From contig JAGFNW010000043.1 of NCBI GenBank assembly GCA_017592665.1, positions 1 to 64,000 of the forward strand: a stretch of DNA of 64,000 nucleotides, read 5' to 3'. How positions within the stretch are numbered: position 1 is the first letter of the stretch; each line of letters begins with the position of its first letter. The translations under genes were made by a program, and so were the position numbers. A model generated the notes under the pieces. It was not told where the DNA came from, ran no database searches, and worked only from the letters and a program-made list of their open reading frames with translations. This DNA comes from Streptosporangiaceae bacterium NEAU-GS5 (lineage in GTDB: Bacteria > Actinomycetota > Actinomycetes > Streptosporangiales > Streptosporangiaceae). Positions 47,535 through 56,146 of the stretch are shown piece by piece.

Positions 47535-48161
47535 TCACGATTGGGAGGGAGAGGGAAGCGTGGGCTGATACAGCCCACGCTTGCCTATGTACTGGACGAT
47601 TCCGTCGGGCACGAGATACCAGATGGGCTCCCCCTCGCGTACGCGCTGACGGCACTCGGACGAGGAGATCGACAGGGCGGGCACCTCGACCAGGCTGACC
47701 TGTCCGGCCGGCAGGCCCGGATCCTGGAGCGTGTGGCCGGGGCGGGTGCAGCCGACGAAGTGCGCGAGAGGAAAGAGCTCGTCGACGTCATGCCAGGTGA
47801 GGATCTGCGCGAGCGCGTCCGCGCCGGTGATGAAGTAGAGCTCGGCGTCGCCCCCGTAGATCGCGGCGATGTCGCGCAGCGTGTCGATCGTGTACGTGGG
47901 ACCGGGGCGGTCGATGTCGACCCGGCTGACCGAGAAGCGAGGGTTGGACGCCGTCGCGATCACCGTCATCAGGTAGCGGTCCTCGGGCGCCGAGACGGCC
48001 GAGTCGGCCTTCTGCCACGGCTGGCCCGTGGGCACGAAGACCACCTCGTCGAGCCCGAAAAAGTGCGCCACTTCACTGGCCGCGACAAGGTGCCCGTGAT
48101 GAATCGGGTCGAACGTGCCGCCCATGACGCCGACCCGCTTCGCGGTGGTGCCGTTCCTCAT
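47535..48161 (-). CDS. nadD: Nicotinate-nucleotide adenylyltransferase
   Basis: 208 residues with [19 protein letters not shown] (nucleotide-binding T/HxxH), the [11 protein letters not shown] loop and the C-terminal [11 protein letters not shown] (ISSTxIR variant). It adenylates nicotinate mononucleotide in NAD synthesis. ATG 48161 follows TATCGT by 7 nt, so a leaderless start is possible. The 3' end contains a strong hairpin. Confidence 0.95.
   Translation of the reverse strand: MRNGTTAKRVGVMGGTFDPIHHGHLVAASEVAHFFGLDEVVFVPTGQPWQKADSAVSAPEDRYLMTVIATASNPRFSVSRVDIDRPGPTYTIDTLRDIAAIYGGDAELYFITGADALAQILTWHDVDELFPLAHFVGCTRPGHTLQDPGLPAGQVSLVEVPALSISSSECRQRVREGEPIWYLVPDGIVQYIGKRGLYQPTLPSPSQS
47556..47582. 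terminator. Hairpin terminator between RTX gene and nadD
   Basis: AAGCGTGGGCT-GATAC-AGCCCACGCTT is a perfect 11-bp stem just after the RTX stop (47533). It lies inside the last codons of nadD. It has no long T-run but could stop transcription from the RTX gene. Confidence 0.55.
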
Positions 48162-48168
48162 GCCTCGG

Positions 48169-48214
48169 ACGATACAAAAGGGCCCGCACAGCTGAGTGGT
48201 CAGGGACGTAGCAT
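48169..48214. promoter_or_regulatory. Divergent leaderless -10 pair for nadD and the M48 gene
   Basis: On the minus strand TATCGT (48174-48169) ends 7 nt before nadD ATG 48161. On the plus strand TAGCAT (48209-48214) ends 7 nt before ATG 48222. Both genes lack a good ribosome site, and their starts are 60 nt apart. Confidence 0.45.
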
Positions 48215-48221
48215 GCGGAGC

Positions 48222-49232
48222 ATGACCACTCCGGATCGCAATCGCGTGCAGCTGCCCGGCATCAGCTCTCGAGCCTACGAGCATCCCGCCGATCGGTCGG
48301 CCTTGGTGGCGCTGCGCTCGCTCACCGGCTTCGACTCCGTGCTGAAGCGGATGTCGGGGGTGTTCAGCGAGCGGCGGCTGCGCCTGCTGCTGCTGGCCTC
48401 CGCCGTGCGGACGACTGAGACCCAGTTCCGCGCGCTCTACGACATGGGCCGCGACAGCGCCTACATACTCGACCTGCACCGCATCCCCGAGATCTACGTG
48501 CAGCAGGACCCCCGTCCCTATGCGATGGCGATCGGGTTCGACGAGCCGTTCATCGTGGTCTCGACCGGCCTGCTCGACCTGATGGACGAGGAGGAGCAGC
48601 GCTTCGTCATCGGGCACGAGACGGCGCACATCCTGTCCGGGCACGCCGTCTACCGGACCATGTTGTTCATCCTGACCGCGTTGTCGTTGCGCGTGGCATG
48701 GATCCCGCTGGGCTACATCGGCCTCCGTGTGATCATCGCCGGCCTCGAGGAGTGGCAGCGCAAGTCCGAGCTGTCGGCCGACCGCGGCGGCATGCTCGCC
48801 GGGCAGGATCCCGAGGCCGCCATGCGCGCCCTGATGAAGCTCGCCGGCGGCTCCCGCCTCCACGAGATGAACATCGAGGCCTTCCTCGACCAGGCCCGCG
48901 AATACGACACGGCCGGCGACGTCCGCGACGGTCTGCTGAAGGTGCTCAACCTGCTCGGCACCACCCACCCGTTCGCGGTCACCCGGGTCGCGGAGCTGGA
49001 CCGCTGGCGCCGCAACGGCGAATACGAGGCGATTCTCGGCGGCGACTACCCCCGCCGCGAAGACGACGCCAACGCCTCCATCGGCGAAGAGATCAAGGCC
49101 GCGGCGCGTTCCTACCGCGAGTCGTGGTCGCAGTCGCAGGATCCGTTCATCGGCGTGCTGCGTGACGTGGCCGAAGGCGCCGTCAACGCCGGGGAGCGCA
49201 TCTTCAACCGCTTCTCGCGCCGCGAAAACTGA
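48222..49232 (+). CDS. M48 family metallopeptidase
   Basis: 336 residues. The zinc motif HETAH (His132, Glu133, His136) is in [15 protein letters not shown] and the third ligand Glu183 in [12 protein letters not shown] hydrophobic segment ([20 protein letters not shown]) lies between them. Related to HtpX-like proteases that degrade damaged membrane proteins. ATG 48213 is an alternative start. It ends 16 nt before the convergent kinase gene. Confidence 0.9.
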   Translation: MTTPDRNRVQLPGISSRAYEHPADRSALVALRSLTGFDSVLKRMSGVFSERRLRLLLLASAVRTTETQFRALYDMGRDSAYILDLHRIPEIYVQQDPRPYAMAIGFDEPFIVVSTGLLDLMDEEEQRFVIGHETAHILSGHAVYRTMLFILTALSLRVAWIPLGYIGLRVIIAGLEEWQRKSELSADRGGMLAGQDPEAAMRALMKLAGGSRLHEMNIEAFLDQAREYDTAGDVRDGLLKVLNLLGTTHPFAVTRVAELDRWRRNGEYEAILGGDYPRREDDANASIGEEIKAAARSYRESWSQSQDPFIGVLRDVAEGAVNAGERIFNRFSRREN

Positions 49233-49248
49233 GCTTTTCGCGGGAAGG

Positions 49249-50829
49249 CTAGACGAATAGGGATACGGCCCGTATGGCGGCCGCGCAGAGGGCGACGAAG
49301 CCGCCCAGCACGGCCAGCGCCCGCAGACCCTCCCGGCGCAGGTCGGGCAGTTGCGGGCCGACCCGTTCGATCTCACGCCCCACGATTCCGCCGACGACCA
49401 CGCTGAAGACCACACCGGCGGCCGTGACCGGCATTTCCCGGGTCCACCACTGCGCCTCGATCTTGGCGCCGCCGGCCAGCCACAGTGTGCCGAAGGCGGC
49501 CCCCACGGCCGGGATGCCCGGCCAGGCGAGCGCCGACACGAGCGACCCGGCGAGCGTCACTGGAAAGGCCAGCGCCCGGATTACCCCGCGCGCCCGTGCC
49601 GACCTGCGGTTGCGCACGAGCCAGTGGCTGGTCCACAGCGTGCGGGCCAGCACCGCGAAAGTCGTGGTGATCGCGAACGTGGCCAGTGGATAGATCACGG
49701 CCGCCACCACACAGGGCACGGCGAACACCGCGAGCACGATGAGCGCGGCCCGCCCGGCCGGAACCGAGGTCGCCGGAGCCTCGGCGCGGAACGCGTTCCC
49801 CGCCGCCTTGCCCGATGCCTTCGCCGCCGGTTTCGGCGCCGTTTTCGGCTCGGCCTTCGCGGACGTCTTCGTGCCGGCCTTGGCAGACGTCTTCGTGGCG
49901 ACCTTGGCGGGCGCGGAAGCGACGTCGGCGGGCGCATCGGCGGCCAGCGCCACGTCAGCGCCCTGCCCCCGCCGCACGCCCCTCCCCCGGCCCGGCGCGG
50001 CCTGCTGCGCGGTCTCCCCCGGCGCGGCATGCGGCAGCCGCGACAGGCGACCGGCCAGCAGCGCCGCCGTGGGCCGCTTGGCCGGCTCGCGGCTCAGCGC
50101 CGCCCGGATCAGCGGAAGCAGTACGGCAGGCACACCCTTGAGATCGACCTGGCCGTGCAGGATCGCGTACATCTGGCCCTCGGCCGTGCCGCGCCCGAAC
50201 GGGGGCCGTCCGGTGGCGGCGAAGGTCACGGTCGCGGCCCACGCGTGAATGTCGGCCGGCTCCGCGACCTGGTCGTCGACGAACAACTCGGGCGCGGCAT
50301 ACCCCGGCGTGCCCAGAAACGTGCCGGTCAGCGTGACCCGCGTCGTGTCGGCGACATGGGCGATGCCGAAGTCGATGAGGACCGGGCCGTCCGGCCCCAG
50401 CAGCACGTTGGCCGGCTTGAGGTCGCGGTGGACCACCCCGGCCGCGTGAATGATCGACAAGGCGATGGCCAGCCCATGCCCGAGGCCGATCAGCTCATGC
50501 TCGGCCAGCGGGCCGCCACGCCGCACGGCATCGAGGAGCGTCTCCCCCTCGATGTGCTCCATCACCAGGTAAGGCCGGTCGCCGAGCAGGTCGGCGTCGA
50601 TCACCTGAGCCACGAACGGGCTCTCGACCCGGCGCAACGCACGGACCTCGCGGTCGAGCCGTAATCGGGCCTCGGGATTGTCGTCGACGGCGTCGTGGAG
50701 CATCTTGACGGCCACGCGCTCACCGCGCCGGGTGGTGGCGAGGTAGACCTCACCCATTCCGCCCCGGCCGAGGCGCTCCACCAGCGCGTACGGGCCGATC
50801 CGCCCCAGACGTCCACCCATAGGTGGCAT
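49249..50829 (-). CDS. Membrane Ser/Thr protein kinase with multi-span C-terminus
   Basis: 526 residues. The kinase domain (about 10-270) has [11 protein letters not shown], the Lys in [25 protein letters not shown] and [10 protein letters not shown] Lys/Ala/Thr-rich linker with tandem TKTSAKAG / TKTSAKAE repeats follows, then four or five membrane spans in place of the usual PASTA or sensor domain. The spans lack a large external loop, so sensing would be within the membrane. ATG 50829 or 50820 may be the start. Confidence 0.9.
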   Translation of the reverse strand: MPPMGGRLGRIGPYALVERLGRGGMGEVYLATTRRGERVAVKMLHDAVDDNPEARLRLDREVRALRRVESPFVAQVIDADLLGDRPYLVMEHIEGETLLDAVRRGGPLAEHELIGLGHGLAIALSIIHAAGVVHRDLKPANVLLGPDGPVLIDFGIAHVADTTRVTLTGTFLGTPGYAAPELFVDDQVAEPADIHAWAATVTFAATGRPPFGRGTAEGQMYAILHGQVDLKGVPAVLLPLIRAALSREPAKRPTAALLAGRLSRLPHAAPGETAQQAAPGRGRGVRRGQGADVALAADAPADVASAPAKVATKTSAKAGTKTSAKAEPKTAPKPAAKASGKAAGNAFRAEAPATSVPAGRAALIVLAVFAVPCVVAAVIYPLATFAITTTFAVLARTLWTSHWLVRNRRSARARGVIRALAFPVTLAGSLVSALAWPGIPAVGAAFGTLWLAGGAKIEAQWWTREMPVTAAGVVFSVVVGGIVGREIERVGPQLPDLRREGLRALAVLGGFVALCAAAIRAVSLFV

Positions 50830-50889
50830 CACGCTATCGGCCGCCGGCGGCGCTCTCAGGGAGCCACGCCGCTGTCATAGGTGATGTCC

Positions 50890-51345
50890 TTAAACCGCCA
50901 CCGGGCTCGGCGCGGCGGCCGGCTCCTCACGGGACACCCGATCCCTGCGGCCGAACAGCAGATGGTCGAGGCTGAGCCGGCCGGCGCCCGCGACCGCGAG
51001 CAGCAAAGCCACCACGCCGAGCGCGAGCACCAGGTCGAACCCCTCGTTCTGCAGCGGCAGGCCGTGCCCCAGATGCTCGTAGGCGAAGGCGACCGCCATC
51101 ACGCCGAACAGCGCGATCCCGGCGGCGATCGTGAGCAGCCCGAGGACCAGCAGCACTCCCCCGCCGAACTCGGCGCAGATCGAGAACCACGCGAACGGCC
51201 GCGGCCACGGAGCGCCCCACCGCGCGAACTCGCGTGTCGTGGCGTCCACTCCCGCGGCGCACGTGCGCCAGCCGTGCGCGACCACGATCACACCCACGAC
51301 GATCCGCGCGACCAGCGCCGCCACGTCATAGAGAGCGCGTCTCAC
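50890..51345 (-). CDS. DoxX family membrane protein
   Basis: 151 residues with four spans: RIVVGVIVVAHGWR, FGGGVLLVLGLLTIAAGIAL and two more. DoxX proteins are small respiratory or redox-linked membrane proteins, e.g. part of membrane oxidoreductase complexes in mycobacteria. ATG overlaps the stop of the upstream small gene (ATGA). Confidence 0.9.
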   Translation of the reverse strand: MRRALYDVAALVARIVVGVIVVAHGWRTCAAGVDATTREFARWGAPWPRPFAWFSICAEFGGGVLLVLGLLTIAAGIALFGVMAVAFAYEHLGHGLPLQNEGFDLVLALGVVALLLAVAGAGRLSLDHLLFGRRDRVSREEPAAAPSPVAV

Positions 51346-51536
51346 CGGCTGTCCTCGAGCAGGCGGTCGAGGCCACGCGGCAGCTCGGAAAACTCGGACA
51401 ACTCGCCGTCGCCGGCGACGGGCCGTCGGCCCGTGCGCCGCCAGTTGACGTGGCCGCGGCGCTCAAGCGCCAGCAACAGCCGGTCGGCCAGCAGCACGAC
51501 GGCTGCGGCGAAGCCGAGGGCGACCAGAATCTCCAT
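51342..51536 (-). CDS. Small single-span membrane protein
   Basis: 64 residues: one N-terminal span (EILVALGFAAAVVLLADRLL) and a charged cytoplasmic tail. Translationally coupled to DoxX, 53 nt downstream of proA. Reminiscent of DUF6191 proteins, but the match is weak. Function unknown. Confidence 0.7.
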   Translation of the reverse strand: MEILVALGFAAAVVLLADRLLLALERRGHVNWRRTGRRPVAGDGELSEFSELPRGLDRLLEDSR

Positions 51537-51589
51537 GACCCACAGTCAACCCCAGGTCACCGGACGGCACCGCCAGCGACACACCACCC

Positions 51590-52837
51590 TCACCCGCGCA
51601 GGTGCCCCTCACCTGTGTAAATCCACTTGGTGGAGGTGAGCTCGGGCAGCCCCATGGGACCGCGGGCGTGCAGCTTCTGCGTGGAGATGCCGATCTCGGC
51701 GCCGAAGCCGAACTCGCCGCCGTCGGTGAAGCGGGTGGAGGCGTTGACCGCGACGGCCGCCGAGTCGACCAGCGCCACGAAGCGGCGGGCCGCCTGCTGG
51801 GAGCGGGTGACGATGGCGTCGGTGTGGGCCGAGCCGTACTTCCTGATGTGCGCGACCGCGTCCTCCAGCGAGTCGACCACGGCCGCCGCGATGTCGAGCG
51901 ACAGATATTCGGCGGCGAAGTCGTCTTCGGTGGCCGCGACCACGTCGGTGCCGTAGGCGCGGATCCTGGCGTCGCCGTGGACCGTCACGCCCTCCTCGCG
52001 GAGCGCGTCGAGGGCCATCGGGATGAACGCGTCGGCCACCGCCGCGTGCACCAGCAGCGTCTCGGCGGCGTTGCACACCGACGGCCGCTGCGCCTTGGCG
52101 TTCACGAGGATCCTCACGGCCATCCGCAGATCGGCGTCGGCGTCGACGTAGACGTGGCAGTTGCCCACGCCCGTTTCGATCACAGGGACCGTCGACTCCT
52201 CGACCACGCTGTTGATCAGCGACGCCCCGCCGCGCGGGATCAGCACGTCGACAAGCCCGCGGGCGCGCATCATCTGCTTGACCGACTCGCGGGTGAGCCC
52301 CGGCACCAGCTGCACCGCGCCGGCCGGGACCTGGGTGCCCTCGAGCGCGTCCTGCATGATCTGGACCAGCGCCGTGTTCGACGCGTACGCGCTGGACGAG
52401 CCGCGCAGCAGGACGGCGTTGCCGCTCTTCAGGCAGAGCGCGGCGGCGTCGACGGTCACGTTGGGGCGGCCCTCGTAGATGATCCCGATCACGCCCAGCG
52501 GCACCCTGAGCTGGCGCAGCTCGAGCCCGTTGGGCAGCGTGCCGCCACGGACCACCTCGCCGACGGGGTCGGGCAGGTCGGCCACCTCGCGCACGGCCTG
52601 CGCGATCTTCTCGATCCGCGGCACGTCGAGGCGCAGCCGGTCGATCATCGCCTCGGAGGTGCCGTTCTCCCTGGCCTGGGCGATGTCGTCGGCGTTGGCC
52701 GCGACGATCTCGGCGGCCCGGGCGACGAGCGCGTCGGCGATGGCCCGGAGCGCGGCGTCCTTCGGAGCGCGGGCCAGCGGGGCGAGTAGGGTCGCGGCCT
52801 CCTTGGCGGCCGTGGCGACCCGGACGAAGTCGGTCAT
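51590..52837 (-). CDS. proA: Glutamate-5-semialdehyde dehydrogenase
   Basis: 415 residues of the ALDH-like ProA family. Catalytic Cys255 is in [28 protein letters not shown] and [19 protein letters not shown] are family signatures. It reduces gamma-glutamyl phosphate in proline synthesis. ATG overlaps the proB stop (ATGA), giving balanced expression with the kinase. Confidence 0.97.
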   Translation of the reverse strand: MTDFVRVATAAKEAATLLAPLARAPKDAALRAIADALVARAAEIVAANADDIAQARENGTSEAMIDRLRLDVPRIEKIAQAVREVADLPDPVGEVVRGGTLPNGLELRQLRVPLGVIGIIYEGRPNVTVDAAALCLKSGNAVLLRGSSSAYASNTALVQIMQDALEGTQVPAGAVQLVPGLTRESVKQMMRARGLVDVLIPRGGASLINSVVEESTVPVIETGVGNCHVYVDADADLRMAVRILVNAKAQRPSVCNAAETLLVHAAVADAFIPMALDALREEGVTVHGDARIRAYGTDVVAATEDDFAAEYLSLDIAAAVVDSLEDAVAHIRKYGSAHTDAIVTRSQQAARRFVALVDSAAVAVNASTRFTDGGEFGFGAEIGISTQKLHARGPMGLPELTSTKWIYTGEGHLRG

Positions 52838-53934
52838 CGATGCTCCAGTATCACGATGTCGTCGCGGTGGACCAGCTCGCGCTCATACTCCGGCCCGAGC
52901 TCACGGGTCGAACGGCCGAGCAGGCCGGGAATCTCGGAGGCGTCGTAGTTGACCAGGCCGCGGGCGACCGGGACGCCGTCGCCGTAGAGGTCGACCGGGT
53001 CGCCGGCGGAGAACTCGCCCTCGACGCCGGTGACGCCGACCGGCAGCAGCGAGGTGCGGCGGCGCACGACCGCCTCGACCGCGCCGGGGTCGAGGTGGAG
53101 CCGCCCGCGCCCGGTGGCCGCGTGCGCGAGCCACAGCAGCCGTGTGCCGGGATGGCGGCCGTCGGGGTGGAAACAGGTGCCGACGTCCTCGCCGGACAGC
53201 GCCTGCGCCGCGTGGGCGGCCGCGGTGAGCACCACGGGCACGCCCGCGCCGGTGGCGATGCGCGCCGCCTGCACCTTGGTGATCATGCCGCCGGTGCCGA
53301 CCCGGCCCGACCTGCCGAGCTCCACGCCTTCGAGGTCGTGCGGGCCGCGGACGTCGGCGATCCGCACCGAGCCGGGCAGCTTCGGATTGCCCGTGTAGAG
53401 GGAGTCGACGTCGGACAGCAGCACGAGCGCGTCCGCGTGGGACAGGTGGGCGACGAGCGCGGCCAGCCGGTCGTTGTCGCCGAAGCGGATCTCGTCGGTG
53501 GCGACCGTGTCGTTCTCGTTGACGACCGGGACGATGCCGAGCTCCAGCAGGCGGGCCAGCGTCCGCTGGGCGTTGCGGTGGTGTGCGCGGCGCATCATGT
53601 CGTCGGCCGTCAGCAGCACCTGCCCGACGCGCAGCCCATAGCGGGCGAAGGAGGAGGTGTAGCGGGCGACCAGCACGCCCTGGCCGACCGAGGCGGCCGC
53701 CTGCTGCGTGGCCAGATCCTTGGGCCGCTCCTTCAGCCCGAGCGGGCCGAGACCGGCCGCGATGGCGCCGCTGGAGACGAGGATGAGCTGCGTGCCGGCG
53801 AGACGACGGGCGGCGAGCACGTCGACGAGCGCGTCCACGCGGTCGACGTCGATCACGCCCTGGCCGGTCGTCAGGGATGACGACCCGACCTTGACCACCA
53901 GCCGCGCGGCCGAACGGACCCGATCCCTGCCCAC
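52834..53934 (-). CDS. proB: Glutamate 5-kinase with PUA domain
   Basis: 366 residues: amino-acid kinase domain ([47 protein letters not shown]) and a C-terminal PUA domain (about 275-360). First enzyme of proline synthesis, usually inhibited by proline. GTG 53934 has GGAGG upstream. It follows obg by 27 nt. Confidence 0.97.
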   Translation of the reverse strand: MGRDRVRSAARLVVKVGSSSLTTGQGVIDVDRVDALVDVLAARRLAGTQLILVSSGAIAAGLGPLGLKERPKDLATQQAAASVGQGVLVARYTSSFARYGLRVGQVLLTADDMMRRAHHRNAQRTLARLLELGIVPVVNENDTVATDEIRFGDNDRLAALVAHLSHADALVLLSDVDSLYTGNPKLPGSVRIADVRGPHDLEGVELGRSGRVGTGGMITKVQAARIATGAGVPVVLTAAAHAAQALSGEDVGTCFHPDGRHPGTRLLWLAHAATGRGRLHLDPGAVEAVVRRRTSLLPVGVTGVEGEFSAGDPVDLYGDGVPVARGLVNYDASEIPGLLGRSTRELGPEYERELVHRDDIVILEHR

Positions 53935-53961
53935 CGCTTCGCCTCCTAGACGATCACTAGG

Positions 53962-55308
53962 TCACGCCAGTCTATTGTCCGTGCCGCGGGGACCCGTGGA
54001 CTGCGGCCCTGTGGACGGCCGCCAGTCGAAGACGTAGCCGCCTTCCATCGGGCCGATGACCACTTCGGCGCCCTGGTGGACCCCGGCCTCGATCAGGGCC
54101 GCCTCCACGCCGAGCCGTTCGAGCCGGTCGGCCAGGTAGCCGACGGCCTCGTCATTGGTGAAGTCGGTCTGCCGGATCCAGCGCTCCGGCTTCTCGCCCG
54201 TGACCTGGAAGGTGGTCTCGTCGATCCGGCGCACCGCGAAGCCCGCCTCGCCCAGCTGCTTCGGCCGGATGACCAGCCGCGTCGGCTCCTCCACCGGCCG
54301 GCTCGCCCGGTCGCGCGCCACCATCTCTCCCATGGCGTACGCCAAGGGGGTGAGGCCCTCGTGCGAGGCGGCGGAGATCTCGAACACGCGCAGCCCGCGC
54401 TCCTCGAGCATGGGCCTGACGAGATCGGCAAGCTCGCGCGCCTCGGGGACGTCGACCTTGTTGAGCACGACGAGCCGCGGGCGGTCCTGCAGCCGGCCGT
54501 ACGCGGCGAGCTCGGCCTCGATCACCTCGACGTCGGTGACGGGGTCGCGGCCCGGCTCGATCGTGGCGCAGTCGAGCACGTGGACGATGGTGGAGCAGCG
54601 CTCGACGTGCCGCAGGAACTCGTGGCCGAGCCCCTTGCCCTCGGACGCCCCCGGGATGAGCCCGGGCACGTCGGCGACCGTGAACACGATCTCCCCTGCC
54701 GTGACCACGCCCAGATTGGGGATCAGCGTGGTGAACGGATAGTCGGCGATCTTCGGCTTGGCCGCGGAGAGCGCGGCGACCAGGGAGGACTTGCCCGCGT
54801 TGGGGAAGCCGACGAGCGCGACGTCGGCGACCGTCTTGAGCTCGAGAACCAGGTCGAGCTCGTCGCCCGGCTCGCCCAGCAGCGCGAACCCGGGCGCCTT
54901 GCGCTTGGAGGTGGCCAGGGCCGCGTTGCCGAGGCCGCCGAAGCCCCCGCGCGCCGCGACATAGCGGGTGCCGACGCCGACCAGGTCGACCAGCACCTCG
55001 CCCGTCTTGGCGTCCTTGACGACGGTGCCGTTGGGCACCGCGAGGATCACGTCCTCACCGGTGGCGCCGTCGCGGTTGGCGCCCATGCCCTGCTTGCCGC
55101 CGGCCGCCTTGCGGTGCGGGCGGTGATGGTAGTCGAGCAGCGTGGAGGTGTTGGGGTCGACCTCGAGCAGCACGTCACCGCCGCGCCCGCCGTTGCCTCC
55201 GTCGGGGCCGCCGAGCGGCTTGAACTTCTCCCGGTGGATGGACGCGCAGCCGTTCCCCCCGTCTCCCGCCTTGACATGCAGGATCACGTGGTCGACGAAC
55301 TCTGCCAT
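53962..55308 (-). CDS. obg: GTPase Obg/CgtA
   Basis: 448 residues: glycine-rich Obg fold ([19 protein letters not shown]), G domain ([33 protein letters not shown]) and a C-terminal OCT domain. Essential for late large-subunit assembly and the stringent response. AGGGGG precedes the ATG. Two hairpins separate it from rpmA. Confidence 0.97.
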   Translation of the reverse strand: MAEFVDHVILHVKAGDGGNGCASIHREKFKPLGGPDGGNGGRGGDVLLEVDPNTSTLLDYHHRPHRKAAGGKQGMGANRDGATGEDVILAVPNGTVVKDAKTGEVLVDLVGVGTRYVAARGGFGGLGNAALATSKRKAPGFALLGEPGDELDLVLELKTVADVALVGFPNAGKSSLVAALSAAKPKIADYPFTTLIPNLGVVTAGEIVFTVADVPGLIPGASEGKGLGHEFLRHVERCSTIVHVLDCATIEPGRDPVTDVEVIEAELAAYGRLQDRPRLVVLNKVDVPEARELADLVRPMLEERGLRVFEISAASHEGLTPLAYAMGEMVARDRASRPVEEPTRLVIRPKQLGEAGFAVRRIDETTFQVTGEKPERWIRQTDFTNDEAVGYLADRLERLGVEAALIEAGVHQGAEVVIGPMEGGYVFDWRPSTGPQSTGPRGTDNRLA

Positions 55309-55323
55309 CAGTTTCCCCCTCGC

Positions 55324-55392
55324 GAAGCCCCGATGAGGCGGGGCTTCTCCTCACAACGCACGAGGCGGACCGGGGGACCCGATCCGCCTCGT
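55324..55392 (-). terminator. Two tandem hairpins between rpmA and obg
   Basis: ACGAGGCGGA / TCCGCCTCGT (55360-55369 / 55383-55392) and GAAGCCCC / GGGGCTTC (55324-55331 / 55340-55347) are perfect stems of 10 and 8 bp. They lie after rpmA without a T-run, so they may end or attenuate ribosomal-protein transcription before obg, or act as processing sites. Confidence 0.5.
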
Positions 55393-55414
55393 CTTCCGGT
55401 CGATCCAGCGGAAA

Positions 55415-55675
55415 CTACTCCGCGGCGACCGGGATGATGCTCACCGCGCGGCGACCGCGCTTGCGGCCGAACTGCACGTGGCCCGCGGCCAGCGCGAACA
55501 GCGTGTCGTCGCCGCCCCGGCCGACGTTGTCACCGGGGTGGAAGTGGGTGCCGCGCTGGCGGACGATGATCTCGCCGGCGTTGACGAGCTGGCCGCCGAA
55601 GCGCTTGACGCCGAGTCGCTGGGCATTGGAGTCACGGCCGTTACGGCTGGACGAGGCGCCCTTCTTGTGTGCCAT
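55415..55675 (-). CDS. rpmA: 50S ribosomal protein L27 (bL27)
   Basis: 86 residues, [20 protein letters not shown], the classic L27 start without an N-terminal extension. Its tail reaches the peptidyl-transferase centre. It lies 9 nt after rplU. Confidence 0.98.
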   Translation of the reverse strand: MAHKKGASSSRNGRDSNAQRLGVKRFGGQLVNAGEIIVRQRGTHFHPGDNVGRGGDDTLFALAAGHVQFGRKRGRRAVSIIPVAAE

Positions 55676-55684
55676 GGTAGATCA

Positions 55685-55999
55685 CTACTTCCCGGTGTCG
55701 ATGCCGGTGACCTTGACCTGGGTATACCGCTGGCGGTGGCCCTGGCGCTTCCTGTAACCGGTCTTGTTCTTGTACTTGAGGATGCGGATCTTCGGGCCCT
55801 TGATCTCGCCGAGGATCTCGGCGGTGACCTGCACCCGCGCCAGCACGCCCGGGTCGATGGTCACGTCGCCGTCGTTGGCGACGAGGAGCGCCTGCAGCGC
55901 CACCGACGAGCCGACCTCACCGGCGACCTTGTCCACCTCGAGGACGTCTCCGACGGAGACCTTGTGCTGCCTGCCGCCGCTACGAACGATCGCGTACAC
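55685..55999 (-). CDS. rplU: 50S ribosomal protein L21 (bL21)
   Basis: 104 residues, [20 protein letters not shown] to the basic C-terminus [22 protein letters not shown] 55999 has AAGGG upstream. A GC-rich stem (about 56056-56077) lies in the 147-nt gap behind rne. Confidence 0.98.
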   Translation of the reverse strand: MYAIVRSGGRQHKVSVGDVLEVDKVAGEVGSSVALQALLVANDGDVTIDPGVLARVQVTAEILGEIKGPKIRILKYKNKTGYRKRQGHRQRYTQVKVTGIDTGK

Positions 56000-56146
56000 C
56001 GCGGAACCCTTCTGTCTGCATGGATGCTGCGCCTCAACCTGCTATGAGTCTGGGAGGCGCGCGAAGCCAGGCGCGCCACCAGGCGCACCGGTGACTAGGG
56101 TACCGGATCCGCGGCACCCGGTCGAACCGGAGCGTATTACTCGCGT

